64,000 nucleotides of DNA, from assembly GCA_016617785.1 (NCBI GenBank), contig JADILM010000004.1, positions 1,426,001 through 1,490,000 of the forward strand, in the 5' to 3' direction. Source of the stretch: Sporobolomyces roseus (Eukaryota; Basidiomycota; Microbotryomycetes; Sporidiobolales; Sporidiobolaceae). This document shows, piece after piece, positions 48,354 through 60,540 of the stretch (positions are counted from its first letter, which is position 1; each line of letters begins with the position of its first letter). The translations under genes were made by a program, and so were the position numbers. Under the pieces are notes generated by a model, which was given only the letters and a program-made list of their open reading frames with translations, had not been told where the DNA came from and made no database searches.

Positions 48354-51300
48354 CTAGAGACCACCGAAGACGTCGAGTTTGAGCTATCGTCGAGAGAGAA
48401 TAGAGAGTCAGCTCGAGTCCCGGGAAGAGAGGAATAGTTGGAAGGCTCACAGGAGATCCATCCTTGTTCAGACTCAATTCGACACGTTGACCATGTCTAG
48501 GAGCGAGCACCCTCTTGACAGGGTTGGGAATTGATTGATCACCATGTTGAATCGAAACGTTTGACAAGAACGCTTGCAACCATCCCAATTTCGGACCAGC
48601 GAGAACGTCGAGCCAATCTCCAGTTGGAGGAAGAACTCCATTGATGTTGTAAACGTGTTTCTCTCCTCCTTCTTGAGTCGATTCGACAGAGTGAGAGATA
48701 TGGTTGCGCGCGAGGAGGGTAGGGTCGGCAATTTTGGGTTCGGGAGCGAGGTAATCGATGGTAGGGATACGAGATTCATCTCCACCGTAGAATTCTTCGA
48801 GAATCTTTTGGGCGAGAGATTTCTCAATGTTGCCGAGCATGTCGGCGATCGGCTCTTGCGTCGAAGTGCAGTGCTTGACGGCCATCGGACCTTGGAGGAT
48901 CGCGACACGTTGAGGATCTTGATCGAAGACGGCTTCGATATCTTCTGATTGCCAGAGGGAATCCTTCTTGAACCAGATACTGAAGGAGGCGTCGAGAATA
49001 GGGATGAACGGAACGGGCTGGAAAGAGAAAGAAAGGAGGGAATGTCAGCGATCTGAACGAGGATTTGACGTAGGGAGTTCGAACTCACTTTTTGACCACG
49101 ACGTTGGGAGATAGCAAGGAAGTAGGAAACATCGGCAGAAGCGAGAATTTGGTTCTCGGCTTCAGGGTATTGAGAGAGGAATTTGCGAAGGAAAGTGCTG
49201 GGATCGTTGAGTTCTTCGTAAGATTGGAGAGCAGAAACCTTTGTTCCAGAGTCGTTGACGTTTGAGAGTCGCTCCTCGACACGGCGAATCCAGTCGCCGG
49301 TGAGGTTGCGGAGGGAAGGGTCGATCCATCGTTTCTCGTGAGCGACGTACATGAGACGAACGAGACGAGCGTTGACTTCAGCGTAGGTCATGTCGGCGAG
49401 ATCGCAAGCGGTTCCATCGGACTTGGCAGGGAACTACGGAAAGGGAAAACCGAGAGTGAGTAATCGAGAACAAGAATCGAAACAGAGTCGAAAGGTGAAA
49501 ACGTACCCAAGGCTTTTGGAAATCGGCGTTGAGGCGGTCGATAACGTACTTCTTGTTGTCGGCGAGCCAAGCGACTTGCTTCTCCTTGGGAAGAGAGAAG
49601 ACCTTCTTGTCGAATTCAGCCCAAAGTTTGATACCACGAGTAGCGACTTTGTGAATCGGTTCACCGAGTTCAGAGTTGACAGTCATGATTCCTCCCGTAG
49701 GCTTGTCGTAAGTTTGTTCCCAGTTGTCGTCTCCAACTCCAGGTGCATCGACGATCAATTGCTTGACGGATTCAGAAGTGTGAGCCTCCTTCGCTACCAT
49801 CGCCCAAGATCCAAAGAGGAATCCATCGAAAGGCATCCTCGAGACACCGTATTGCTCAGACCAAACTCCCGAAAGGTAAGGGTAGGTACCCTCGGCGTCT
49901 CCGAAACCGGATCCAGCGAGAAGTTTGATGTTGGGGTGTTGACGGATCGAGGAGTAGGTGGCGAGGATAGGAGCGTGGAAATCTTCGCAAGAGTGGTGAC
50001 CTCCAGCACGTCCTCCAGTCCATTGGAGGATAATGGGGAAGTGAGGGTTCGAAGCAGCGATGTTGACAACTTGACGAATACCATCGACCGATCCTACGTG
50101 CTCGCCCCTTGTGTCAGTACGGCAATTTCAACAAGCAGGTGAGAGGAGAGCGAGAAACCGTACCAGGTTTGAAAGCGACATGTTTGATACCAGCTTCGTG
50201 AAGACCGTCGATAATCTCCTTCGCCTTCTCGGTCGAAGGGATACCAGCAGCGACACACATTCCTTCGACAGCAGCACCTTCCTTCTTCATTTGTTGCCAG
50301 AGAGGGAGTTGGAACGTGAATTGACGTTGATTAATGTAGAGAGCGTTAAGAGTAACTCCGACACCAGGTTTTCCGACGAGCTTCTGAATCTCCGAGACCT
50401 TGGCACGGACAGCCTTCTCGTTGTAGTGCCCTCCTCCGGCGAGTTCGACGTGGTATCCGGCCTTGAGACAGGCAGAAACGAAACCAGCTTTGACGGTAGT
50501 GGGAGTCCTGAGGTCAATTAATGAAGGGATCAGTGCTCGCTTCGACAAACGACAGATACACTAGATCATCTGACTCACATTCCTGCGACCATGAGAGGAG
50601 GTTTCGAAAGTAACCTCGAGAAAGGAGTATCGATGTGAAGTTTTCCATCGCTAGTCTTGACCAATCTCGGTGAGAACTTTTGATCCCACTTGTCCTCTCC
50701 AATCACCTTGTTTCCCCAAGCTTCTTTTCCAGCTCCAGAACCATCTCCTCGGTTACCCAACATGATCGCACGAATTCCTCTTCCTTCCCAGTTCCTCGCA
50801 CAGAGAGAACCAATTCCCGATGATCCACCAGTTCCGAAATCGAGGGCGTGAGTAGCGGTCGAAGGGAAGTTGGTAGCTTTCGTTTGCCAGTGAATAGGGG
50901 AAGTGAAGATTTGAGTGAAGATCGAGGTGAGTAGTTCTTCTCCTGAAGAAAGTTGACGAAGGTCGTCTCCGGTCTCAGTGTTGTAGACGGCGTAGGTAAG
51001 GGCGGAAGGAGACCAGGAAGAAGCGTCCTTTGAAGCGATAGCGGAGACAGCCTTCTCGGTAGCGCCTTGGAGGAGGTGAGAGTGGTAAGGAACGTTGATG
51101 GGGAGGAATCGCATCGAGAAAACGGGAAGACGCTTCGAATAGGGGATCTGTCAAGTAGAGAGATGTGAGTCGAAGGTCAAAGAAGCTGAAAATGAGAAAG
51201 AGATAGCTCACCTTTGATTGATCTTTTCCTTGAGGAGCGCGGTTCTTGCGAAGAGCATCCGAAAGACCGACGAGATCCTTAGGGTTGCCAGTGACGACGA

Positions 51301-52648
51301 AAGCTTTCGCACCGTTGTAAAGCGATACCGAAACGGTTTCATCTCGACCTTCAGCCTTGACGTGACCGTTAACCTCTGCGATCTTCTTCTCGAGTGACTT
51401 GAGTTCGAGACCAGTGACTGCCAACATGGCGGTAGGAACACCTTCGCCGTTCTCGACGGAGGAGGTGGCGAGACCAGGAGCGATGGCGAGAGGAGGGAAG
51501 GCGAGGGTACCTTGAAGACCGATTTGGAAGAGAACGGTTAATCCAGAGAGAGCTTGTTGGTAGAAAGGTTCCCAGGCATCTGATCCGTCTCCCTTCGACG
51601 GAGGGTACTCCTTGGCGACAACGCAGGCAGAGATGATACCTTGAGAGTGTCCAGTCGCTCCCTTGAATTTCGCTCCGAGTTCTGCAGGTCCGAGTGATGA
51701 TCCTTTTCCGTAAACGACGTATTGTGCGAGTTGAGTGAGACCGATCAAAGGGAGAGAGACGGCGCAGGAAGCGAGGTAGGAGACGTCGGGGCGAGTCGAA
51801 GGTTTTTGAAGCCATGAGAGAGCGTCGAGGGATTTGTCGTAGAGGAGGGTGGAAGATTCGGCGGAAGCGAGAGAGACGAGGTGTTCGGAAGCGAGAGCGA
51901 GGAAAGGGTGAAGGAGAGGAGTGTAGAGGTCGTAGAGAGTCTGTAAGGAATGAAGCGAAGGTGGATCAGCTAAGAATCAAACGATGTAGATCGAACCTTT
52001 CCTCAACCTTACCTGAAGCTCATCGAAGTAAACCTCGTTCATTCCTTGTCCGCCGAAGAGAGCGTAAAGTTCTGATTCTCCAGCAACCGCCTTCTTCAAC
52101 AGAGCACTTTCGCTCGATTTGGGTAAAGACTTCGCAAGTCCAGCGATTTCCAATTTCGACTTGGCGACGTAGAAAGAAGATATGAGGAGTGATCGAACTG
52201 GTGTAGGGAGAGAAGCGGCGAGGGAATGGATGTCGATTCCTGAGAGATAAGTCGAAGTGAAATGGGAGAAAGCGGCGAGGAGAACGGCGGCGGTCGCAGG
52301 AGAAGTCGCTGTCGCAGGGAAGGGAAGGAGTCCAGCGACGTGAGAAAGGAAGTAAGCGGTCAAAACCAATTCCTTCTCTGATGAACCATCTCCTCCTCCT
52401 TCTTCCTCGTCGTCAACTTCTGCGGCGTCGAATCCAACCAAATGACCATCCTTGTTGGCGGCATGAATCCAATCTTGGAACGTGTCTCGAGCGACTTCTG
52501 CGGCGATCCATTCTTGAGGAGTTGAAGGAACATGGATTGAAATGCGAGTTTGAGTCGTCGGTTGAAGGAGAACAAGGGGACGAGTCGTGGCGGTGTGAAC
52601 TGGGGTAGAGGATCCCGTTCCAGTCAAGGTGCGAAGACCGTTGAGCAT
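48354..52648 (-). CDS. FAS1: Fatty acid synthase beta subunit, AT and ER domains only
   Basis: A cytosolic type I fatty acid synthase subunit. About 1,270 residues in eight exons carry the acetyltransferase (active-site [15 protein letters not shown] near residue 310, preceded by [14 protein letters not shown]) and the FMN-type enoyl reductase ([60 protein letters not shown]). After a linker ([18 protein letters not shown]), a last intron (GTGAGC...GATAG) leads to LKLDVFGGL and a stop at 48354-48356. The dehydratase and malonyl/palmitoyl transferase that complete the ascomycete beta chain are absent, and nothing downstream encodes them. They presumably lie on the alpha chain elsewhere. The start is ATG 52648, with an intron in the 5' leader. 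Confidence 0.92.
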
Positions 52649-52704
52649 GACGAGTTTTGAGGAATAGAGCGGTTCAGAAGGGTAGATTGGGATAAATGTT
52701 GAGG

Positions 52705-53038
52705 CTATGTAAAACACAAGGGAGGAGACAATAGAGCGCAATGTCAGTGACCTCTTCCTGATCGCTAGAGATTATTTCCACACTGTCTATAGATCTTTCC
52801 TAGCTGTCCCTGATCCGATTGAGGGAGTAGTTGCTTGAGATGAGCTGAATTGAGCGAAAGAACCTCGGGACCTTTCCAACGTGTTTCCCTTCTCTCGCTA
52901 TACCTTGTCCTTCTTGCCAAGTAGTAAATAGAGCTCTGGGAGTGACGAGAGCGAGTCGGGAGGTCGCGGGACTTTGTGAGGATGAAATTCGGCAGGTTGG
53001 GGAGAGATGAGTTGAATCAAGTGGGACAAGACACTCAC
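52705..53038 (-). other. Predicted 5'-UTR intron of FAS1
   Basis: Donor CG|GTGAGTGT at 53038, branch-like GTCACTGAC, pyrimidine tract and ACATAG acceptor ending at 52705 give a 334-bp intron. This is about five times the usual intron length here, a pattern often linked to strong housekeeping expression in fungi. It is predicted from splice-site consensus only. Confidence 0.5.
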
Positions 53039-53179
53039 CGATAGGACTCCTGTTAGTCTAGCGTTGAGGGTATAGTGTGAGAGTGCTGAGAGAAGTGCCT
53101 AGGGCGTGCGGAAAGTAGGGAGGTGAGGAGGAGAAGAAGGGAAAGTTGAGATGGGTGAATCAGTCGCTCCCGCCAAAAA

Positions 53180-53203
53180 AAAGTTGAGATTTCTCTCAAC
53201 TTT
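53180..53203. promoter_or_regulatory. Perfect inverted repeat upstream of FAS1
   Basis: Arms AAAGTTGAGA and TCTCAACTTT are separated by TTTC and preceded by an A run. It could be a protein-binding dyad in the FAS1 promoter or a hairpin near the ERG24 3' end. Confidence 0.45.
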
Positions 53204-53437
53204 CGCTCGTTCCGAAGACCTTCGAATCTACGTTGATCTCAGGCTCTCTCTCTCGTAGATCCTCTTTGAGGGGTGACGCTCGAGACTCGTCATCAAAGCC
53301 TCTATGTCTCCCAACCCTGATCACTAGTCAAAGAAGTGCTCAACCTATCCGACGAAACGAGCGAAATGCGAACAACTTTTTCATGCAATTGCAACAGAGA
53401 CTAGGTAGAGTGATATTAGGGGTAAAGAGAGTGATGC

Positions 53438-55329
53438 TTAGTAGATATAGGGGACGATCCTAGGGCAGAGAGAGACGAGAGAGAGTCAGTAAACTTTGAA
53501 TGAGAAGGCATTTTCGAAAACTCCCTTGTCCCTCCTCCCCTTCTCTCCTCAAACGCCGCACCCTCCTCTTCCCAACGAAGGAAGAAACGGGAGAGACTCA
53601 CCTTGAAGGAACCAGTTTCTTGTAGGTTTCCCAATCCTTCTTGTACTTGATCGAACAAGCTTCGTCGTCTCGAGTTTGACGGTGAACGAGCAAGATGGCG
53701 AAATAGATCACGTAGAAGTAGGGGAGGGGGGAAGTGAATCCGCAGGGAAGACACCATGCCCATGCCATAATCCAATCACCGAGGCTGTAAAGAGAACGTC
53801 GAGATTAGTACAAGTCTGAGGGGAAAGTTAGGTTTGAAACGTACTAGTTGGGGTGTCGAGATCGACCCCACCATCCCGAAGTGAGAAGACGAGTACCACG
53901 TTCAGTCTGGAATGACTTGAGGTCTGCAGCGATAACGACCTATCAGCTCTCTGAGCGATGGGAGAGCAAGAGGAGAACTGACTCTTCGGGTTCTTTCCCT
54001 GTCTGAACTCGTTCTTCTCGTTATTCGCAACTCGGAAGATGTAGTATCCCACTGCTTGAACGGCGAGGACACCAGCGCATCCAAGGAGCCCGATGTCTTT
54101 AGGGTTCTGAGCGAGATAATAAGCCGTGTAGGAATAGGTGAAAGGAACCCAGAGGAGGTCTCCAACCGAAAGCATGAATCCGAAACCATCGGTAGTGATG
54201 TCCTATAGCTCGAAAGAGCGTTAGATGTCGAGTAGAATAAGAGGGAGGGAAGAAAAGCGAACCATTGTAGTCAAAATCGCAGCCTGTTCGCAATGTCTTT
54301 GTTCAGTTTCGCGATCAAGTCAAGGCTGAAAAGGGACACTCGCTCACCTCGTTGAATTCGGCATCAAGAACGTAGAAAGTGTGGAAAGCGACGGTGAGAA
54401 TGATACTGTCCGTGATTCTTCCGATTCTCTCGTATTGCCAGGCGATCATTCCCAAATCGATGATAACCCAGAGAATGAGTCCGGGTCGCATCTCGTTGAA
54501 TGCTTTGATATCGAATGAACCGATACGAGGATTGAGACCACGACCGATGAACCACTGTGATGAGGAATGAGTCAGAGAAAGCCAAGTTGGGTTTCTAAAC
54601 CGTTTCGACTCACGTTGTAGAGAGGGTTTGAAGAGTTTCCACCGATGGCGAGCATCTCATCCTTCTTGAACGATTGAGCGTAGACGAAGAATGCTTGGAA
54701 GATACTCATGGCGAGAGCGGCGGTGATGAGTTGAGGGAAATGGTGAGGGATGTAGAGTAAAGCGTCGATTCCTTGAGTCGCAGTCCATCCTCCAATGATA
54801 GCAAGGGATAACATCATCGTCGAGAAAGCTACATCACGCTCATATCAGCTCTGCAAGAATCGGGGAACGAGAGAAGTAAGGGGAAATTCACCGTTCATTT
54901 TGTAACTGATCGTCTGACCGTTTCTCAAAGTAGCTCCTTCGACTTGCTTTCCAGGTAGTACGAACCAGCAAGCTACAGTCCAAGCATACCAACCCAAATA
55001 AACCAAAGTAGCTTCAGTACTCCACAAATCCTCCCACCAACCCGATCCACTCTTCATGTTGTTCCACCCGGTCGAATGAAACTGTGAGAACTTGTTGAGT
55101 GGCCAAGGAGGACATTGAGTATCGGTACAAGCGAATGCGAGCCCTGTTTGTCGAGAAGATGTTTAGGGATGGTTCGATCGATGAGAAAAGGAGAGAAAGG
55201 GGGATACAGCTACTCACAGTACGAGAAGAATGGGACAGCTAAGGTGACTCCTAATGCTCCAATTGGTCCTCCGAATTCATAGTGATGCGTCTTGGGAGCG
55301 GCTACGTACCCAGGAATTGGTTTCGACAT
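53438..55329 (-). CDS. ERG24: Sterol C-14 reductase
   Basis: An ER membrane enzyme that reduces the C14-15 double bond after lanosterol demethylation in ergosterol synthesis. The start is [20 protein letters not shown]. Multiple membrane helices follow (for example [17 protein letters not shown] and [11 protein letters not shown]). Family landmarks are [40 protein letters not shown] and the C-terminal [20 protein letters not shown], with [20 protein letters not shown] before the final Y. Segment details favour C-14 reductase over the C-24(28) enzyme Erg4. The last intron lies in the Arg codon of PSR, so the final exon encodes only a few residues. Confidence 0.92.
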
Positions 55330-55684
55330 TCCTCTTGTTTGATGAAAGATTCAAAGAGATCGCTGCGATTTGTGCGGGAGTTGAGGCTTGTAGGGTGATA
55401 TGTAGAGAAGAAGAAGAGCGCTGGGCAAGTGAGAAAGGCCTTTGTTGAAGTGAATCGAACGAGTGAAAGCGTTCCCGACGAAGTAGCGAATTGATCGCGA
55501 CGAATTTCACTTCGCAACTTTCGTAAATCGGGCCAAATTCGACGGAAGTACTGCGTAGGGTATCATTGACAACGAAAACGGGGACTACAGTGTTGAGCGG
55601 GAACGAGAAATTGCCGAAAACTGATTTTAACCTTGCGAAGCTTTCCTTCGCACACCGCCCAACTCTTCACTGTCCTACTCAGAT
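55330..55684. promoter_or_regulatory. ERG24 promoter and 3' flank of DUF1917 paralogue A
   Basis: An element CACTTCGCAACTTTCG at 55508-55523 (core AAGTTGCGAAGTG on the ERG24 strand) lies about 180 bp before the ERG24 start. No gene is seen. Confidence 0.45.
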
Positions 55685-57316
55685 CTATTCCTCGTCACTC
55701 GATGCTGGATCAAAGTCTCCTAGACCTTGTTCTTGTTCCTCTTCAAAGGTTCTCTTATATGGAATCACTTGTTTCGGAGGCATCTTGCGTTCGTCAATTT
55801 CGCTTTTCGTCATGAAGTCTGCATTGAATCCCTCAAGTCAACTCGCTCGTCTTCTTCCGCAGATCATATCAAGATGAGTTACCGGTGTCCTTGTAGAGGA
55901 TCGAGGAGACGCCAGTCTCGTGACGAGTGTTGATACCAAGATGAGTCTGATTCGCAAGAAAGGTGCAGAGCTCAGCAATAGATCTCGACCTTTGGATGCT
56001 GATAGGTTTAGCACTCACATAAGCGTCACACTGTGGATCACTTAGATCATTAGCCTACTTCTGCTCCTCGATTTGGCACGAGAGGAGGACGAACCTTGTA
56101 CTTTTGCGAAAGTAATCCGCACTCATCGCGCAAAGCTTTGAAGGCTTTCTCGACAGACTTCAAATTCCAACTATCGTTGACATAGACGCAGATCAAGTGT
56201 GTTCTGTGCGAAACTCTTCCGAATGTTTCAGCTATCCCGTTCGGAAATGAAGGAATCGCTGAGAATGAGAAAGCTCGAACGCACCCTTCGCGACCGTTCG
56301 AACTAGCCGCAACTTTCGCAGTAGACACAACACCCGTCCTCGCCAATGCTCCATCTCCATCCGCGAGAGCTTTGACAACCTTTGACCAGACACGATCGAT
56401 GTTGTCTCCATCAATGAAGTACATCCATTTCCCAGTCTTGATTAAGTGCTTTTGGGCGATGGCTTTAATGTCGTCGGTGAAAGTAGCTCGTACTTCACGA
56501 TTGACTTGAAGGCGGAACGGGTAGGTCAGTGTAGCGCAGGGCTGAGAGCCAGGGAAAGCTCAAGTTTACGTTGTCCCCGAGTTTTCTCTCCGTTCTTCAC
56601 TTTCACCGGAGCTGTGGCCTATCTCCCTTCTCTCTTGAGCTTATCAACCGTCGATGCCTTGTCGAGGGACTTACCTTGATCTCGGCAAGCCTCTTTACCA
56701 GACGTCGAATGAGCACTTCCCCTTCCTCCCCCAATTTGCGGGTACGAACCTCATAGCTCTGACGGTTCTCCCTCTCCATCTCTTCCTTAATATTCCCAGG
56801 TGGATATGTGACCCAGATCCAACCGTCTTGAGTCCATCTATGTGAGGACGGTCTCCATTTCTTCAAGAAAGAGTCGATTTCGTCGTGAGTCGTGGGACCG
56901 AAAAGCTGCGGAGAGGGTAGATCGAAGGAGCATCAGCCCCTGATTTAACAAAACGTCTCGCTCGCCCTTTATTGTCCGTTGATTAGGTAGAAAGACGAGT
57001 TGTGAAGAGAGCTCGACGAAACCAGACGAATTCGGAATGTACAGTAGCTGCGTGAGGGTCAAGAGTAAGCCAGGAACCTCATCAGTGCTATGAGAGGAGA
57101 CTCACCGTCACTTGAAGCCATTCGAGAGGGTTGAGGGAGAGATTCGAAAAGAGCGAACCGTGTGCGATGACGACTGAAAGATCGCTGAGATGAACTGCTC
57201 GAGTGGTGCAGTCTCTCAGTAGAGCACCTTCTACTAGATAGCGAGCGGAGATATTGAGATTGAAGCGAGATGAAGAGGAGAGAGGGAGAAGAGGGCGTTC
57301 GCAACTTACGAGTCAT
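55685..57316 (-). CDS. DUF1917 (Bles03-like, UPF0696) protein, paralogue A
   Basis: A member of the family of human C11orf68/BLES03, whose role is not settled. Landmarks are LFGPTTHDEIDSFLKKWRPS, DGWIWVTYPPGN, THLICVYVNDSWNLKSVEKA and THLGINTRHETGVSSILYKD, with an acidic C-terminal motif RTFEEEQEQGLGDFD and end ASSDEE. The start appears to be ATG 57316. It makes a 7-nt coding exon (ATG ACT C) that joins in frame to LEGALLRDCTTRAVHLSDLS. A nearby upstream ATG at 57329 would be out of frame with this exon. About nine exons. It lies head-to-tail with a second copy. Confidence 0.7.
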
Positions 57317-57608
57317 TGGTTTCGCTCATTTCTGCCGATTCGTTCACTTTTTCTTGAGCGCAGATACGATAGTGAAGCGGCACTTACCAGCACCTCCGCT
57401 CCTCGCTAACGCTCGAGAGCTGGTGGAGCCGTATACTTCTCTCTCGCTCTTCACTATACAACGAGTGAGGTAAAGCACAGGGACTGAATGGTATCGAAAC
57501 TGACAGCGTAAAGCTAAAGGTATATACGGCACAAACTCCCTTCCCTTCCCCTCCGTCCCATCCTGAATCAAGCGTGTTCCCCTCTCACTTTCCATCTCGA
57601 GCTCAAGC

Positions 57609-59168
57609 TCACTTCGTCTTTTGTTTCTTCTGCCTCGGTTCCTCATCCTCACTTTCAGAAACCTCATCGAAATCTCCCAATCCCGCTTCTTTCTCCTCTT
57701 CCAATGTCCTCTGTTTCGGTTTAGCAGCAGCTGCAGGTTTCGATTCAGATTGCTTCTTCTCGAGAATTGCTTTAACCTCGTCGCGGGATTTGAATTCTAC
57801 ACCATGTTCGAAGAAGGTCAGCGAGAGAGAAGGGGAGAAAGAGGGAGGAGGGGGAGATGAACCGGAGGCTTGGTAGAGTGATGAACGAATTCCTGAGGGG
57901 TGCTTCGAATCGATCCCGAGAATCGTCTGTGCGATCAAGCGAGCGAGTCAGTAATCGTATCGCCCTTGGATAACAGGATTGTATACAAACATTTGCGTCG
58001 CACTGTGAGCACACCAGGACATCAGCTCCTCCATTTTCAGGTCAAGCTGAAATTCCGAATTGAAAACTCACCTTGAACGCACTACTCGACAATCCCAAAT
58101 CCTCCAACAACGTCTCGTACACTTTTCCCACAGCTTTCTTATCCCAACTATCCTCGACATAAACACAGATCAACTGAGTCCTAAACTCGCCGCACCTCAG
58201 AACCTCGTCAGCTCTCTCCTTCGACAAGTCAAGGGCAGGGAGAAGGGGTACTTACTCTCCTTCGAGTGCAATGGGAGCTACTTTCGCAGATTTGACAAAA
58301 CCAGTCTTTGCGAGAGGTCCATCGGCATCCGCTAACGCTTTGACGATTTTAGACCACTGATAATCGACACCCTCGGCTGTACGAAGCTGAGGAAGCTCTC
58401 AGTATGGTGTCGAAGAGACTGAGAAGAGTAATTGACGTACAGCGAGGGAAAAACATCCATTTGCCAGAGGTTATCGAATACTTGCGAGCGAGAATCTTTA
58501 CTTTCTCATTGAACGTCTCATAAGCTTCCTCACGGACTGAATCGTCTAAAGAGTATCAGCTTCGATCAGATACGAGCGTCGTATAGCTTGAAGAGTGAGA
58601 GGAATGTGAGAGTGAGCTTACGTTGTTTTTGATTCTTGACTCCCTTTTTCGCACGAACTGGCGCATCTCCTTCCTGCAAGATCTCAGTATCTCGCCTATC
58701 AGTCACATCTTGATAGACGATAGATACGCGCTCGGAGAACTCACCTTGATCTCTTTACAAGTCTCGTTCAACTCCTCGACCAATTTCATTCCCTCCTGTT
58801 CGAATCTCTCATTCCTATCTTCCCTGTCTTCTGCTGGTTTCGAGACTTTCTTCTCCTCTGTAGCTTGTGCTAGGTGACACCAAATCCATCCTCTGGCTTG
58901 TTCGGGTACCGTCTTTTGAAGAGATGGACTCCATTCCTTCAGAAAGGTATCAATCTCGCTGTGGGTTGAAGGGCCGATGATCTAGGGAGCCCAGAGAGAG
59001 ATCGAGAGGGTCAGCGAGGTATTGCGTGATAGAGAAGTAATGATGAATTGGGGTTGAGTGAAGAGTGGGTCATGAGGAAGAACTCAAAGTAGCTATGGAG
59101 GGATAGAGGGAGTCAACACCGTATTCTTGTAGTATTGAGAGAGAATGCTCACCAGTTGGAAACATCAT
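57609..59168 (-). CDS. DUF1917 (Bles03-like, UPF0696) protein, paralogue B
   Basis: It shares motif order with paralogue A: IIGPSTHSEIDTFLKEWSPS, ARGWIWCHLAQA, TQLICVYVEDSWDKKAVGKV, TILGIDSKHPSGIRSSLYQA and the C-terminal RTLEEEKEAGLGDFDEVSES. The Lys-rich end is longer than in A. Identity to A is moderate, so the tandem duplication is old. The 5' end is not solved. ATGs at 59165-59168 start MMFPT before a GTGAGC donor, but I could not find a frame-keeping path to the conserved IIGPSTH exon, so the first exon may differ. Confidence 0.65.
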
Positions 59169-59400
59169 CTTTCTGAAGTGAAGTGAAAGTGAATAGGAAG
59201 AGATTGAACCCCTTTTCTCGGTTGCAACTTCTGCCGTTTCTCCCTTTCCCTCTCTTTCTCCTCTCACTCTTCGGCTGCTTCGTATCGCTTCGTCACTGCT
59301 AGACTCTACCGATCACTCTCAACCCCAACCAATCCTCCCTCCCCTTCTTTCACTTTCCCCACCTTCTCCCTCTTCTTCTCCCCTCCCTCAAAACAACAAG

Positions 59401-60540
59401 ATGGTCTCAAAGTTCTCCCTCTCCCCCTTCGATGTACCATCCCCAGTACTCACACACTTCAATCGTATAGCCGGTTCCACATCAGGTCAAGACAAAATCT
59501 TTATGGTTTACGCTTGTTTGTCCCCTTTCTCTCTCCTTCTCTCTCCCTTCTCCCTCTCGTCCCTACTGACCGAGTGATTGTGGATGAACAGATTCCGCTC
59601 ATGTTGTAGCTGCTGTGTTGAGGAGCCCCAGATTAAGCAACAAATCGAGAGTCGACTTGGCGGAAAGGATTGAGAAATTGAGAGGAATCATCTCGGATGC
59701 ACGAGTATTGTACACACACTTTCCCCTCCTACTCTCCCCATACTATAAACTATTGACGAGTAGATTGAGATAGGTATCGATTATTCGGCATCTTCCCCAT
59801 CATTCAATGGGCTCAATCCCTAAACGATCCTTCGACCCGTCCGAAAGATTCTCAATTATTGACGATTCAACGACTCCAAACCATTTCCATGCTCATCTAT
59901 TACCCACTCGAGCACACCTGTACGTCGCTCTGCTCCCTCACTTTGAATAGAGAGGATAATGACTGAGATGCGAGATGAGAGAATGTAGATTATCTCGCGG
60001 GTAAAGGAATTTTCAAGATCAAACCTCAGCGAATTGGTCAAATGGCGATTTGGTCCTGTCGTTTTTGGGCAGCTTACGTAGTCCTGTACGTTCTTCTCTC
60101 CCCTTCCTCTCTTCTCACCTCGACTGACCCTTTTTTTTCTCTCTCTAATAGTCAAATCCTTCACATTCGAAGATCCTTCGTCCTTCTCTCTAGGGAGAAG
60201 AACACGATTCTTCGTTCGACTCGACAGAGAATCGCAAGTGGCAAACATGATTCCGAAGCTTCGGACAACGAGAAGAAGCAATTGAAGGCGTTGCAAATGA
60301 AATCAGACGATTTAAAGAATGATTGTTGGGTACAAGCTGGATATCTACCCCTCACTGCTCATTGGTACGCACTCCTGTTTTTTTTTGCTACTGAGTGAGT
60401 GTGAGGGTCAAGCTGATCTGTTGTCCTGTGGGTGTAGGTCATTGCCGAATGGACTTTTGCCGGATAATGTTTGGGTCGGAGTTTGTGGTACTATCGCTGC
60501 TGTCGCTGGGCTCAAGGGACAATGGAAGAGGACTGCTTGA
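59401..60540 (+). CDS. PEX11: Peroxisomal membrane elongation protein Pex11 family
   Basis: Pex11 proteins bend and elongate the peroxisome membrane before fission. The start is MVSKFSLSPFDVPSPVLTHF. Typical segments are AGSTSGQDKIFMVYAYS, RLSNKSRVDLAERIEKLRGI, ARVLYRLFGIFPIIQWAQS and IGQMAIWSCRFWAAYVVL. A Lys/Asp-rich loop precedes a C-terminal hydrophobic pair (AGYLPLTAHW, then VWVGVCGTIAAVAGLKG). About six introns, one with a long T run in its 3' part. The family also has several paralogue groups (Pex11, Gim5/PEX11C), which I cannot separate here. Confidence 0.8.

Larger units (their letters stand above)
52649..53437. promoter_or_regulatory. FAS1 leader and promoter, ERG24 3' flank
   Basis: On the minus strand a leader exon ends at 53039 with donor GTGAGT, and an acceptor (CTGAC branch, TTTTACATAG) lies just before 52704. 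No ATG is seen in the leader exon. A perfect 10-bp dyad, AAAGTTGAGA and TCTCAACTTT with a 4-base loop, sits at 53180-53203. No other gene is seen. Confidence 0.5.
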
